The notes: generated by a model not told the origin, from the letters alone. DNA of 64,000 nt from Oscillospiraceae bacterium (GCA_016282135.1 JAEEKA010000085.1:1-64000); one strand, 5' to 3'; numbered from the stretch's first letter, positions 20,260 through 29,353 are shown. Translations and numbers: made by a program.

Positions 20260-21247
20260 ACTCCGCCTCCTGTTGGGCCAGAATCGTCTTGACCACGTCG
20301 CCGACGGAAATCTCCGCGATTTTCATGTCCATCGCCCGCAAATCCCGGAAGGCGTACTGGATCACCTGTTCCAGCGGAAGCTTGTCCGCGTCGAAGCGCA
20401 GGATCAGACGGCCCTCCTCCTGGTCGAGGGCAAGCTCGGGGGAAAGCACAGGCGCGGTCTCGGCCCGGACCTCCGCCGGAACGGTCAGCGTCAGCGTTTT
20501 GAGATTTCCAAAGCGGTTTCTGAGCTGGCTGAGAGGACCGTCGTAAAGAATCGCGCCTTTTTCCAGCAGAATGATGCGGGAGCAGAGGTCCTCGATGTCG
20601 GTCATGTCGTGGGTGGTCAAAACAACCGTCGTGCCGTAGGTCTTGTTCAGCGTGTGAATCGCAAGCCGGATCTTCTCCTTCACCAGCACGTCCATGCCGA
20701 TGGTCGGCTCATCCAGAAACAGGATGCGGGGATTGTGGAGCATGGACGCGGCCAGGTCCGCCCGCATGCGCTCGCCCAGCGAAAGCGTGCGCACCGGCTG
20801 CGAGAGAAAGCGCGTAATGTCCAGCACCTCGCCGAGGAAGTCCATACGCTCCTTGTAGTCGGCGTCGGAGACACGGTAGATCTCTTTGAGCACCTTGAAG
20901 GACTCGATCAGCGGAATGTCCCACCAGAGCTGCGTCTTCTGACCGAAGACGACGCCGATGTGCTGCGCCACCTGCCGCCGCTTGCGGTAGGGCTCCGCCC
21001 CGTCGATCCGGACGCTGCCGGAGCTGGGCGTAAGAATGCCGCACATCATCTTAATCGTGGTGGATTTTCCCGCGCCGTTGGCGCCGATGTAGCCCACGAT
21101 CTCCCCGTCAGGTACGGTAAAGCTGATCCCGTCCACCGCGCGGACTTCTTCATATTGCCGCGAAAACAGCGTTTTCACCATCCCGGCCAGGCCGTTTCCG
21201 CGAATCGGTTTCCGGAATACTTTGCTTAAATCGTTTACTTCAATCAT
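20243..21247 (-). CDS. ABC transporter ATP-binding protein (COG4586-like)
   Basis: GYIGANGAGKSTTIKMMCGIL, LSLGERMRADLAASMLHNP, LFLDEPTIGMD. Confidence 0.9.
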   Translation of the reverse strand: MIEVNDLSKVFRKPIRGNGLAGMVKTLFSRQYEEVRAVDGISFTVPDGEIVGYIGANGAGKSTTIKMMCGILTPSSGSVRIDGAEPYRKRRQVAQHIGVVFGQKTQLWWDIPLIESFKVLKEIYRVSDADYKERMDFLGEVLDITRFLSQPVRTLSLGERMRADLAASMLHNPRILFLDEPTIGMDVLVKEKIRLAIHTLNKTYGTTVVLTTHDMTDIEDLCSRIILLEKGAILYDGPLSQLRNRFGNLKTLTLTVPAEVRAETAPVLSPELALDQEEGRLILRFDADKLPLEQVIQYAFRDLRAMDMKIAEISVGDVVKTILAQQEAEYAEKV

Positions 21248-21385
21248 GGGCGTGACGCCCCCTTTCCCCGCGCGTGTGCGTGTTCTTTATTATCTGCCAC
21301 GTATTTCTCTGTTTTGTCCCGTCAGTATAGCGCAAAATCGGAATATTTGCAATCCCCTTCCGTGATAAAAACGCGGAAAATGCGC

Positions 21386-21425
21386 AAAAAACAAGCGGTC
21401 ATAACCCGAATCCGTTATGACCGCT
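21386..21425 (-). terminator. Terminator following the tRNA 3'-end fragment
   Basis: AGCGGTCATAAC-n8-GTTATGACCGCT with a T-tract on the minus strand. Confidence 0.65.
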
Positions 21426-21430
21426 CGATA

Positions 21431-21459
21431 TGGAGCCACTGGCCGGACTAGAACCGGCG
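21431..21459 (-). pseudogene. tRNA 3'-end fragment (T-arm, acceptor strand, CCA)
   Basis: Minus strand GCCGG-TTCTAGT-CCGGC-CAGTGGC-T-CCA; no matching 5' acceptor (GCCACTG) found upstream. Confidence 0.55.
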
Positions 21460-21681
21460 CATTCTTATTACAATCACTCGTTCGAACTGCTTTTTCTTGT
21501 CGCGCTTGGCTTTCCGGCCCTTTCAGCTTGGGTCTTCATCCGTTTTTTAAACCTGCCACAGTCTCCACTCCGCATGCTACATCGGCTCCATAAAGATATC
21601 GTGGCTGCGCAGCAGTTTTTCGAAATGGCACAATTATTCTCCCTTAACATTTCTTCAATTTCTACCCGTGTAGCACGACAT

Positions 21682-21856
21682 GCAAACATCAAGCAACAGC
21701 ATCTGATGAAGTATCTCCGCTTCGCTGCGAAATGATACAGCGCGTTGTACGCGCAATGATGTGATGTTTGCTCATGTGCCACCGGCACACATCATTGCCA
21801 AAGGCAGCATCACGTGCAAAGCGCGCATCATTTGTCCGTCAGGGCAAACATCATCC
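21682..21856. repeat. Palindrome array with (A)TGATG/CATCA(T) spacers
   Basis: On the minus strand: TTTGCCCTGACGGACAAA, CGCGCTTTGCACG, CTGCCTTTGGCA, TGTGCCGGTGGCACA separated by TGATG, then CATCA-flanked hairpins TGCGCGTACAACGCGCT and TTCGCAGCGAAG. Confidence 0.6.
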
Positions 21857-21897
21857 AAAAATGCCTCTTTTGTCTACCGGACAAAAGAGGCATTTTT
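21857..21897. terminator. Perfect 18-bp hairpin AAAAATGCCTCTTTTGTC-taccg-GACAAAAGAGGCATTTTT
   Basis: Immediately 3' of tRNA-Leu on the minus strand; A/T tracts on both sides. Confidence 0.85.
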
Positions 21898-21899
21898 GC

Positions 21900-21984
21900 T
21901 GGTGCGGGCGGCGGGACTCGAACCCGCACACCGGATGGCAACGGAACCTAAATCCGTCGAGTCTACCAATTCCACCACGCCCGC
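21900..21984 (-). tRNA. tRNA-Leu (anticodon UAG)
   Basis: GCGGGCG acceptor, anticodon loop TTTAGGT, class II variable arm, T-arm, encoded CCA. Confidence 0.95.
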
Positions 21985-22447
21985 GGACGTGTGCTATCAT
22001 ATCACGGTGAAGCAGATTTGTCAATGAAAAAGGGCGGCGCAGGAAGGAGGTGGTCCTGCGCTGCAGGATGGAGGCAGGAAGCGGCAGCCGGGGATCCGAC
22101 CGCCCCGCGTATGGTTCGAGCAAAGCCGGGAGCCTGCCGACTCTGCTTCATCAGTTTTGAATCAGCGTAACGGTACCGCCCGCATCCCGGAGCGCCTGGA
22201 CCGGGCCGCTGATTTGCGTTGACTGGGAATACAGCGATCGTTTGAAAACACTCGGCACCAGAGCACTTCAAGTCTGTGCTCATTGGCTGCCTCGACTGCT
22301 GCAACAACCGCAGGATCAAGCGAAAACAAACGGGTCTGTCACCTGCGCAGCACAGATGCCAGACCCTTCCGGATACTTGAGTTTTTTAATGTCTAACTTT
22401 TGGCGTTCACTTCAACAAAAACGGCGTTTTTATGTAATGATCACAGC

Positions 22448-23035
22448 TCAGCCCAGGCCGCCCAGGAAAATTTTGAAGCCGATGCCGATCAGGATGATTC
22501 CCCCAAGAATGGAAGCGTAGCGGGCCAGCTTCGTGCCCAGGCGTCTGCCGAGCAGCAGCGCCGCCATGCAGAGAACGAAGGTCACGCCGCCGATCAGCAG
22601 GGAGGCCACATTGGCGGTGCCGAAATCATACTGCTCGATGGTGAAGCCCACGGAAAGAGCGTCAATAGAGGTGGCGATTCCCTGCATCAGCAGGTCCCGG
22701 TTGGAAAGGCGGCGATCCGCCGGAGCGGCGTCCGGGCCGTTCCGCTCCCGGAGTCCCTCCCAAAGCATTTTTCCGCCGATCCAGCCCAGCAGCGCAAAGG
22801 CAATCCAGGGGATGATCTTTTCCAGGGAGGAAAACAGACTGACCACCGTGTGCACGCAGATCCAGCCCAGCAGAGGCATGAGATACTGAAATACGCCGTA
22901 GACGCCGGCAATTTTCGCCATCCGACCCCGGCGCATTTGAGGTTCCCTCAGGCCGTTGGCCAGTGAGACGGAAAAGGCGTCCATGGCCAGGCCCACGCCC
23001 AGCAGAGCGTTTTCCAGGAAAAATGATCCGTCCAT
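22448..23035 (-). CDS. mntP: MntP-like manganese efflux pump
   Basis: GVGLAMDAFSVSLANGL and GIATSIDALSVGFTIEQ motifs. Confidence 0.88.
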   Translation of the reverse strand: MDGSFFLENALLGVGLAMDAFSVSLANGLREPQMRRGRMAKIAGVYGVFQYLMPLLGWICVHTVVSLFSSLEKIIPWIAFALLGWIGGKMLWEGLRERNGPDAAPADRRLSNRDLLMQGIATSIDALSVGFTIEQYDFGTANVASLLIGGVTFVLCMAALLLGRRLGTKLARYASILGGIILIGIGFKIFLGGLG

Positions 23036-23182
23036 TCGATCGTTCTTCTCTCTTCGAAAATGATTGCATAGATTGCCGTGATTATACCACCGTCAGCAGG
23101 CTTCGTCAATGAGAAAAACGAGGGGTTGTGGCACGCCGCCCCCTACGGGCGGAGAAACAGCCGGCAGATTGCCGGCGCTGCA

Positions 23183-24475
23183 TTACCTGCGTCGGCCGCC
23201 CTGTCCGCCCATGCCGCCGGGGCCGCCGCCCATGCCGCCGAACTGGTTGGTGATCTGGGTCGTCTCGACGCCGTTGACGATGATTGTGCCGCCGGTGTGG
23301 GTGAGGGTGCCGTCGTAGTCGAAGGGGCTCTGGGCGTTGACGCTGATGGCGCCGCCGGTGATGATCAGATTGCCGTTGGAGTCAATGCCGTCGGTGTCGC
23401 CCTGACCCATGGTAATGTTCAGGCTGCCGCCGTTGATCTCCACGCAGACGGGATAGGATTTGGACTTTTGGCCCCCGTTAATGCCGTCGTCGCCGGCCCG
23501 GATGATGATTTCGCCGTCGTTGATCTGAACCCAGGTGCCCTCGATGCCCTCGGCAGCCGTGACATTGACCGCGCCGCCGTCGACCTGGACGATGCTGACT
23601 CCGTGGATGCCGTCGTCGGCGGCGTTGACGTTCAGGGTGCCGCCGCAGAGATAGATCCAGCCCTCCCTGTCGTCATCCTCGTTTTCAGCGTGCAGACCGT
23701 CCTTTTTGCTGCTAGTCACAGTGAGCGTGCCGCCCGCGACGGCGATGGAGTCGTTGGCCTCGATGCCGTGATCCACGGCGTTGACATTCAGGATGCCGCC
23801 GGTAATCTTCAGATCGTCCTTGCAGCTGACGCCGTTGTCGGTGGAGCTGATCTGCAGCGTCCCCAGGCCGTTGAGGACCAGGTCGTCTCGGCTGAAAATC
23901 ACGGCGTCGGTATTGGTGGAGCCGTCGGCGGTGAAGGTCCCGGTGACGGAGAGACTATTCTCGCTGCCCTCGGCGGTGGTCACAAAGACCTTGTCGGCGT
24001 TCTTGACGTAGATCACAGGGAAGCTGTCGTTGGCAACATTCAGGCCGTCCAGCACCAGCTGAACCTTGTCCTCGTCCCCGGCGTCCACCACGACCGTGGC
24101 ATTCTTTGCGCTGCCGCTGAGCACATAGACGCCCTCGGCGTTGATTGTAATGTCCTTGCCGTCGGAGACGGCGCAGGCAACGGCCTCAGTCAGATCGGTG
24201 CTCTGCGCCAGGTCCCGCTCGGAGAAGAGCTCGGAGGCGTCAATCGCGCCCCCCCTGGTGGCGGCGACGGTGGTATCCACCGCGCCGCCGGGGGAAGAAA
24301 AGGAGAATGAGGATGAAGTGTCGGTTTTTGTTGTATTGCCGTTTTGCGCGGCGGAGGCCGTTTGCGCGCTGGCGTCAGCGGCGCAGGCTGCCAGGGAGAA
24401 GGCCAGCAGAACTGCCAGCGTCAGGGCCGCAAGCATTTTTAATTTGTATCGTTTCATGGTGGTCGCTCCCTTCAT
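23183..24475 (-). CDS. Carbohydrate-binding-domain-containing (DUF4353-like) lipoprotein
   Basis: Lipobox SLAACAAD; repeated GGTLTVTSSKKDGLHAEN / GGTLNVNAADDGIHG beta-helix-like units; Gly-rich C-terminus. Confidence 0.8.
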   Translation of the reverse strand: MKGATTMKRYKLKMLAALTLAVLLAFSLAACAADASAQTASAAQNGNTTKTDTSSSFSFSSPGGAVDTTVAATRGGAIDASELFSERDLAQSTDLTEAVACAVSDGKDITINAEGVYVLSGSAKNATVVVDAGDEDKVQLVLDGLNVANDSFPVIYVKNADKVFVTTAEGSENSLSVTGTFTADGSTNTDAVIFSRDDLVLNGLGTLQISSTDNGVSCKDDLKITGGILNVNAVDHGIEANDSIAVAGGTLTVTSSKKDGLHAENEDDDREGWIYLCGGTLNVNAADDGIHGVSIVQVDGGAVNVTAAEGIEGTWVQINDGEIIIRAGDDGINGGQKSKSYPVCVEINGGSLNITMGQGDTDGIDSNGNLIITGGAISVNAQSPFDYDGTLTHTGGTIIVNGVETTQITNQFGGMGGGPGGMGGQGGRRR

Positions 24476-24585
24476 ACAGAGGGCCCGTTGGCCTCGTTTG
24501 TTTCTGGCGTCAGTTTACCGAGAGAATCTTAGTTGAAGCTTAGACAGAAATGAACAATTTGAAAACGAAAAAAAAGGAAAAAACC

Positions 24586-24611
24586 GGAACATATTCCTTT
24601 GTCCCTCGTCT
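24586..24611 (+). promoter_or_regulatory. ECF-sigma-like promoter GGAAC-N16-CGTCT
   Basis: GGAAC 24586-24590, CGTCT 24607-24611, 46 bp upstream of the serpin ATG. Confidence 0.6.
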
Positions 24612-24657
24612 AAGCACCCAGGAACCCAAACAACGGAAATTTGAGGAGGGACTCATC

Positions 24658-25908
24658 ATGTTCAAGAGACTAACCAAGCTGATGCTTTGCCTGCTGCTGA
24701 TTGCGGCAATGGCGCTGAATCTCACAGCCTGCGTGGCAAAGGTTCAGGCCGCCGATCTGATGGACGGGATCAAGTCCAACACCCAGACAGGCTCCGTCAG
24801 CAAACCGGATGAAGGCCGCCAGGCCGCCGCCGCTGACTTCGCCCTGCGGCTGTTCCGGGCTGCCAACGAGAGCGGCAAGAGTACCCTGATCTCTCCCCTG
24901 TCCGTGCTCAGTGCCCTGTCCATGACCGCCAACGGCGCCAAGGGCGAAACCCTGGGCCAGATGGAGAAAACCCTGGGCATGACCCAGGCGGAGCTGAACG
25001 AATACTTCCTTTCCTACCGGAAGCTGCTGGAAGACGGCAAGAGCCTTCGGCTTGCCAATTCGATCTGGTTTCGGGATGGCTTTGCGGTCAACCGGGATTT
25101 CCTGCAGACCAACGCCGACTGCTACGGCGCGGACGCCTATCAGGCCCCCTTTGACAACAGCACCCTGAAGGACATCAACAACTGGGTCAACAACAAGACC
25201 GACGGGATGATCCCGGAGATTCTGGGCGAACTTTCCAAAGACACCGTGATGTGCCTGGTGAACGCCCTGGCCTTCGATTGCAAGTGGCAGGAGGAATACG
25301 AGGAGGACGACATCCGCAGCGGTGAATTCACCTGCGCCGACGGCAGCAAACGGACGGTGGACTTCCTGCACTCCGGGGAATCTGAATACCTGGAAACAGC
25401 CTATGCCACGGGCTTTCTCAGGCCCTACAAGGACAGCTGCTACGCCTTCGCCGCTCTGCTGCCCAAGGAGGGCGTCAGCCTGGAGCAGCTTCTGGCTGAT
25501 TTGGACGGCGTGGCCCTCCGGGACCTGCTGGAAAACCCGAAGTGGGAGTCCGTATCCGTGTCCTTACCCAAGTTTGAGACCAGCTACGACACCGAGCTTT
25601 CCCAGGTTCTGAAGGGCATGGGCATGGAGCTGCCCTTCAGCGAGCAGGCGGATTTCTCCGGTCTGGGCGGAACGGCAGGGGACGGAGTCCACATCAGCCG
25701 CGTTCTGCACAAGACCTTCCTGTCTGTGGACGAAACCGGCACCAAGGCCGCCGCGGCCACCGCAGTCATGATGGAAAAGGCCGCAGCGATTGACATAAGC
25801 TTCCATGAGGTGAATTTGGATCGTCCTTTCCTCTATATGGTGATTGACCGGGAAGCCAATCTGCCCCTGTTCCTCGGCACCATGCTGGACCCGACTCCGG
25901 GGGCGTAA
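24658..25908 (+). CDS. Serpin family lipoprotein (serpin 1)
   Basis: Lipobox NLTAC; NSIWFRDGFAVNRDFLQTNADCYGADAYQAPF, INNWVNNKTDGMIPEIL, hinge GTKAAAATAV, LDRPFLYMVIDREANLPLFLGTMLDP. Confidence 0.95.
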   Translation: MFKRLTKLMLCLLLIAAMALNLTACVAKVQAADLMDGIKSNTQTGSVSKPDEGRQAAAADFALRLFRAANESGKSTLISPLSVLSALSMTANGAKGETLGQMEKTLGMTQAELNEYFLSYRKLLEDGKSLRLANSIWFRDGFAVNRDFLQTNADCYGADAYQAPFDNSTLKDINNWVNNKTDGMIPEILGELSKDTVMCLVNALAFDCKWQEEYEEDDIRSGEFTCADGSKRTVDFLHSGESEYLETAYATGFLRPYKDSCYAFAALLPKEGVSLEQLLADLDGVALRDLLENPKWESVSVSLPKFETSYDTELSQVLKGMGMELPFSEQADFSGLGGTAGDGVHISRVLHKTFLSVDETGTKAAAATAVMMEKAAAIDISFHEVNLDRPFLYMVIDREANLPLFLGTMLDPTPGA

Positions 25909-26036
25909 GACAAATTGAAAAGGCAATGGGCAATCGGGAACGAAAGACGCGAAAAGTACGTTGATTTATCGTTTTCCTATTGCCTATTGCCTGTTTTTTA
26001 TGGTAGAATAGCAGAAAAAAATGGGAGGCTTCTGCC

Positions 26037-27059
26037 ATGAAGACAATCACCCTCGGCCGCACCGGCATTACCGTGCCGCAAAACGCCTTCGGCGCCCTGC
26101 CCATCCAGCGGGTGGATCAGGACACCGCCGTCCGGCTGCTGCGCATGGCCTTCGACGGCGGCATGCGCTTTTTCGACACCGCCCGGGCATACTCCGACAG
26201 TGAGGAAAAGGTGGGCGCCGCCTTTGACGGCATGCGGGAGAAAATCATCCTGGCCACCAAGACCCACGCCACCACCCCTGAGGACTTTTGGAAGGAACTG
26301 GAAACCAGCCTGCGGACCCTGCGGACTGATTACATCGACCTCTATCAGCTCCACTGCGCCAAGCAGTGTTACCGGCCCGGGGACGGAACCGGCCTGTATG
26401 AAGCCCTGCAGGAGGCAAAAGCTCAGGGGAAGATACGCCACATCGGCATCACCGCCCACCAGATCGGCGTGGCGGAGGAGATCGTGTCCAGCGGACTCTA
26501 TGAGACCTTGCAGTTTCCCTTCTCCTATCTTGTCGACGACCGGGAGATCGCCCTGGCCCGCGCCTGCGAGGCGGCGGGCATGGGCTTCATCGCCATGAAG
26601 GGTCTGGCCGGCGGTCTGCTGACCAACGCTGAGGCCTGCATGGCCTTCATGGGCCGGTTCAACGCCCTGCCCATCTGGGGCGTCCAGCGGGAAGAGGAGC
26701 TGCGTCAGTGGCTTTCCTTCTTTGACCGGGAGCCGAAGCTGACGCCGGAGCTGGAGGCCGTGATCGAGGCGGACCGGAAGTCTCTGGCCGGGGAATTCTG
26801 CCGGGGCTGCGGCTACTGCGCTCCCTGCACCGTAGGCATTGTCATCAACCAGTGCGCCCGGATGTCCCAAATGGTCCGCCGGGCCCCCTCCGCCGCCTGG
26901 CTGAACGAGCACTGGCAGACGGAAATGGCAAAGATCGACGACTGTGTGGAATGCGGGGCCTGCATGACCCGCTGTCCCTATGGGCTGGAGATCCCCCGGC
27001 TTCTGCGGAAGAATCTGGAAGACTACCGGAGCATTCTGAACGGAACCACCCGGATCTGA
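26037..27059 (+). CDS. Aldo/keto reductase with C-terminal 4Fe-4S binding motifs
   Basis: LGRTGITVPQNAFGALPIQRV, YIDLYQLHCA; CRGCGYCAPC and CVECGACMTRCP. Confidence 0.9.
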   Translation: MKTITLGRTGITVPQNAFGALPIQRVDQDTAVRLLRMAFDGGMRFFDTARAYSDSEEKVGAAFDGMREKIILATKTHATTPEDFWKELETSLRTLRTDYIDLYQLHCAKQCYRPGDGTGLYEALQEAKAQGKIRHIGITAHQIGVAEEIVSSGLYETLQFPFSYLVDDREIALARACEAAGMGFIAMKGLAGGLLTNAEACMAFMGRFNALPIWGVQREEELRQWLSFFDREPKLTPELEAVIEADRKSLAGEFCRGCGYCAPCTVGIVINQCARMSQMVRRAPSAAWLNEHWQTEMAKIDDCVECGACMTRCPYGLEIPRLLRKNLEDYRSILNGTTRI

Positions 27060-27073
27060 CGGAGGGGTGCGGC

Positions 27074-27358
27074 ATGGAAGAACATCACAATCATTACCAC
27101 GACCCGGAGGAGAAGAAACGTCAGCTCAATCGGCTGGCCAAGGCCATCGGCCACCTGAAGCACGTCCAGACCATGATGGAAAACGACGAGGACTGCGCCG
27201 ACGTGCTGACCCAGCTCTCCGCCGTGAACTCCGCGCTGAGGAGCCTCAGCCGGGAAATCGTCAATGAACACATGACCCACTGCATCACCCACGCCATCGC
27301 CGACGGCAATCTGGAAATGGTGGAGGAATTCCAAAAGGCGATGCAGAAGTTTATTTAG
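27074..27358 (+). CDS. Metal-sensing transcriptional repressor (CsoR/RcnR/FrmR family)
   Basis: KKRQLNRLAKAIGHLKHVQTMMENDEDCADVLTQLSAVNSALRSLSREIVNEHMTHCI. Confidence 0.9.
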   Translation: MEEHHNHYHDPEEKKRQLNRLAKAIGHLKHVQTMMENDEDCADVLTQLSAVNSALRSLSREIVNEHMTHCITHAIADGNLEMVEEFQKAMQKFI

Positions 27359-27528
27359 CGCTTTGTGATGCATAAGCGCGGAAATCGCCCATTGGCGCTT
27401 CCCCTTCTCAACGGAGAATGCGCGATTCGATCGACGTTTTCTTTGACTCAACCGATCTGTCTGAGCAGGAAATCACCCAGCGGGAAACGGCTTTGCAGTT
27501 TTCAGCTCTAAACTCATAACTCAACCAT

Positions 27529-27570
27529 CCCCCCCGGGGGCTTGCAGGCGTCTGCTTCTGTCGGTATAAT
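27529..27570 (+). promoter_or_regulatory. cbiMQO promoter with C7G5 tract operator-like element
   Basis: CCCCCCCGGGGG at 27529-27540, TTGCAG at 27542-27547, 17 bp, TATAAT at 27565-27570. Confidence 0.75.
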
Positions 27571-27602
27571 AATTCTATCATCCGACACGAGGAGGCGCTT
27601 GC

Positions 27603-28643
27603 ATGCATATTCCAGAAAACTACCTCTCCCCGGTGAGCTGCGCCGTGATGGGCGCGGCTATGATCCCGGTATGGATTCACGCGGTGAAAAAGACCAATCG
27701 GGAGCTGCCCAAGGAAAAGCTTCCCCTGCTGGGCGCTGGCGCGGCTTTCTCCTTCCTGGCCATGATGTTCAACGTGCCCCTGGTAGGCGGCACCACCGGT
27801 CACGCCGTGGGCGGCACACTGATTGCCCTGCTCTTCGGCCCCAACGCAGCCTGCATTGCCGTCTCCGTGGCACTGTTATTGCAGGCTGTGATCTTCGGAG
27901 ACGGCGGAGTTCTGGCCTTTGGGGCCAACTGCTTCAACATGGCCTTTGTCCTGCCCTTTGTGGGCTACGGGGTCTACAAGCTCATCATGGGGAAGCAGGA
28001 TATGTCTTCCCCGCAAAAGAGCGGCGCAAGGCCCTACGTTGCCGCCTTTATCGGCTCCTACATTGGCCTGAACGTGGCTGCTCTCTGCTGCGCGGTGGAG
28101 TTCGGCATCCAGCCCATGCTGTTCAAAGACGCCGCAGGCAACGCCCTCTACTGCCCCTATGACCTGGGTGTCGCCGTTCCCGCCATGATGATCCCCCATC
28201 TGGCGGTGGCGGGCTTCGTGGAGGCCGTCTTTACGGTGGCTGTCTTCGCCCTGGTGCGGAAAACCGCCCCGGACCTGACCTATGAGCGGATGCTGGCGGG
28301 AGCGCCTGCGTCCGGAAAAAAGAAGCATTACGTTCCTGTCTTTGCCCTGATTGCCGTTCTGATTGCCGCCAGCCCCCTGGGTCTGCTGGCCACCGGCACC
28401 GCCTGGGGCGAATGGGGCGCGGATGAAATCGCGGAGATCGTCACCGACGGAAAGGCTTTGGGCTATACCCCCACAGGTCTGGAGACCGGCTGGTCCATGG
28501 ACGTGCCCATGCCGGACTACACGATGGAGGGCATGAACGAAACTCTGGCCTATATCCTCTCCGCCGTCATCGGCGTTGCACTGCTGATCATCATTTTCAA
28601 GCTGATTTCCATTCCCATGAAGGGCCGGAGGAATCCCTCGTGA
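27603..28643 (+). CDS. cbiM: Energy-coupling factor Co/Ni transporter, CbiM with fused C-terminal CbiN/PDGLE-like region
   Basis: MHIPENYLSPVSCAVMGAAMIPVW, NVPLVGGTTGHAVGGTLIALLFGPNAA; C-terminal ALIAVLIAASPLGLLATGTAWGEWG. Confidence 0.93.
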   Translation: MHIPENYLSPVSCAVMGAAMIPVWIHAVKKTNRELPKEKLPLLGAGAAFSFLAMMFNVPLVGGTTGHAVGGTLIALLFGPNAACIAVSVALLLQAVIFGDGGVLAFGANCFNMAFVLPFVGYGVYKLIMGKQDMSSPQKSGARPYVAAFIGSYIGLNVAALCCAVEFGIQPMLFKDAAGNALYCPYDLGVAVPAMMIPHLAVAGFVEAVFTVAVFALVRKTAPDLTYERMLAGAPASGKKKHYVPVFALIAVLIAASPLGLLATGTAWGEWGADEIAEIVTDGKALGYTPTGLETGWSMDVPMPDYTMEGMNETLAYILSAVIGVALLIIIFKLISIPMKGRRNPS

Positions 28644-29350
28644 TCCCCGGCTGGATGAAGCAAACAGAGCAATACGCGCCGCCAAAGGATGGCGGCGCGT
28701 TTGCCCTGCGCACCCTGCGGGCCCTGGGCGGGATTCTGGCCCGGCTGCGGGTCCAGCGGGGCCGGGACGGGCTCAAGATTCCCCCTGTGTTGAAGCTCCT
28801 GCTGCTGCTTGCCGGGATTGTGACTCTCTCCCTGGCCCGGAAGCCGCTCCTGCTGCTGGGCATCGCCGCCCTGGTGCTGGGCTGGGTCTGTATGCTCCCG
28901 CCCCGGACGGTGCTGAACGTGCTTCGGCCCGCCCTCGGCGCGGCAATTCTTGCCCTGGCGCTGTTTCTGCCCGCCATGCTGCTCCGCCCCGCCGGGGCGG
29001 GCAATAACCTGATCCTGGTGGGAAAGGTCTTTCTCAGCGTCACCATGGTAAGCCTCTTCAACCAGCGGACCCAGTGGAACCGGATTACCGGGGCCCTGCG
29101 GACGCTCCGCGTCCCGGGGGTGTTTGTGTTCCTGCTGGACCTGACGCTGAAATACATCGTGCTGCTGGGCGGTTTGATCGTGGATTTGCTCACCGCCCGA
29201 AGCCTCCGGGCCGTAGGCCGGGACCGGCACAAATACCGTTCCGTGGGGGGCGTGATGGCCCTGACCTTCCTCCGGGCCTCCGAGCTGAGCCGGGAGACCT
29301 GGGAGGCTATGAGCTGCCGGGGCTTCACGGACGACTACAAAGGACTGTAA
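28640..29350 (+). CDS. cbiQ: Energy-coupling factor transporter transmembrane protein CbiQ
   Basis: Multi-TM between cbiM and cbiO; LKYIVLLGGLIVDLLTARSLRAVG, SCRGFTDDYK. Confidence 0.9.
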   Translation: MIPGWMKQTEQYAPPKDGGAFALRTLRALGGILARLRVQRGRDGLKIPPVLKLLLLLAGIVTLSLARKPLLLLGIAALVLGWVCMLPPRTVLNVLRPALGAAILALALFLPAMLLRPAGAGNNLILVGKVFLSVTMVSLFNQRTQWNRITGALRTLRVPGVFVFLLDLTLKYIVLLGGLIVDLLTARSLRAVGRDRHKYRSVGGVMALTFLRASELSRETWEAMSCRGFTDDYKGL

Positions 29351-29353
29351 GCT

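Noticed and set aside
21430-21735. 101-aa ORF starting MEPLAGLEPAHS
   Set aside because: Classic spurious peptide from reading through a tRNA 3' end in antisense; reported instead as a tRNA fragment
25934-25962. Possible fourth GGAAC element upstream of the aldo/keto reductase
   Set aside because: Spacing is 17 bp and the -10 is CGTTG; too weak next to the three N16-CGTC matches
27418-27519. 33-aa ORF MRDSIDVFFDSTDLSEQEITQRETALQFSALNS
   Set aside because: No RBS and ends just upstream of the cbiM promoter; may be a remnant, not supportable as a gene
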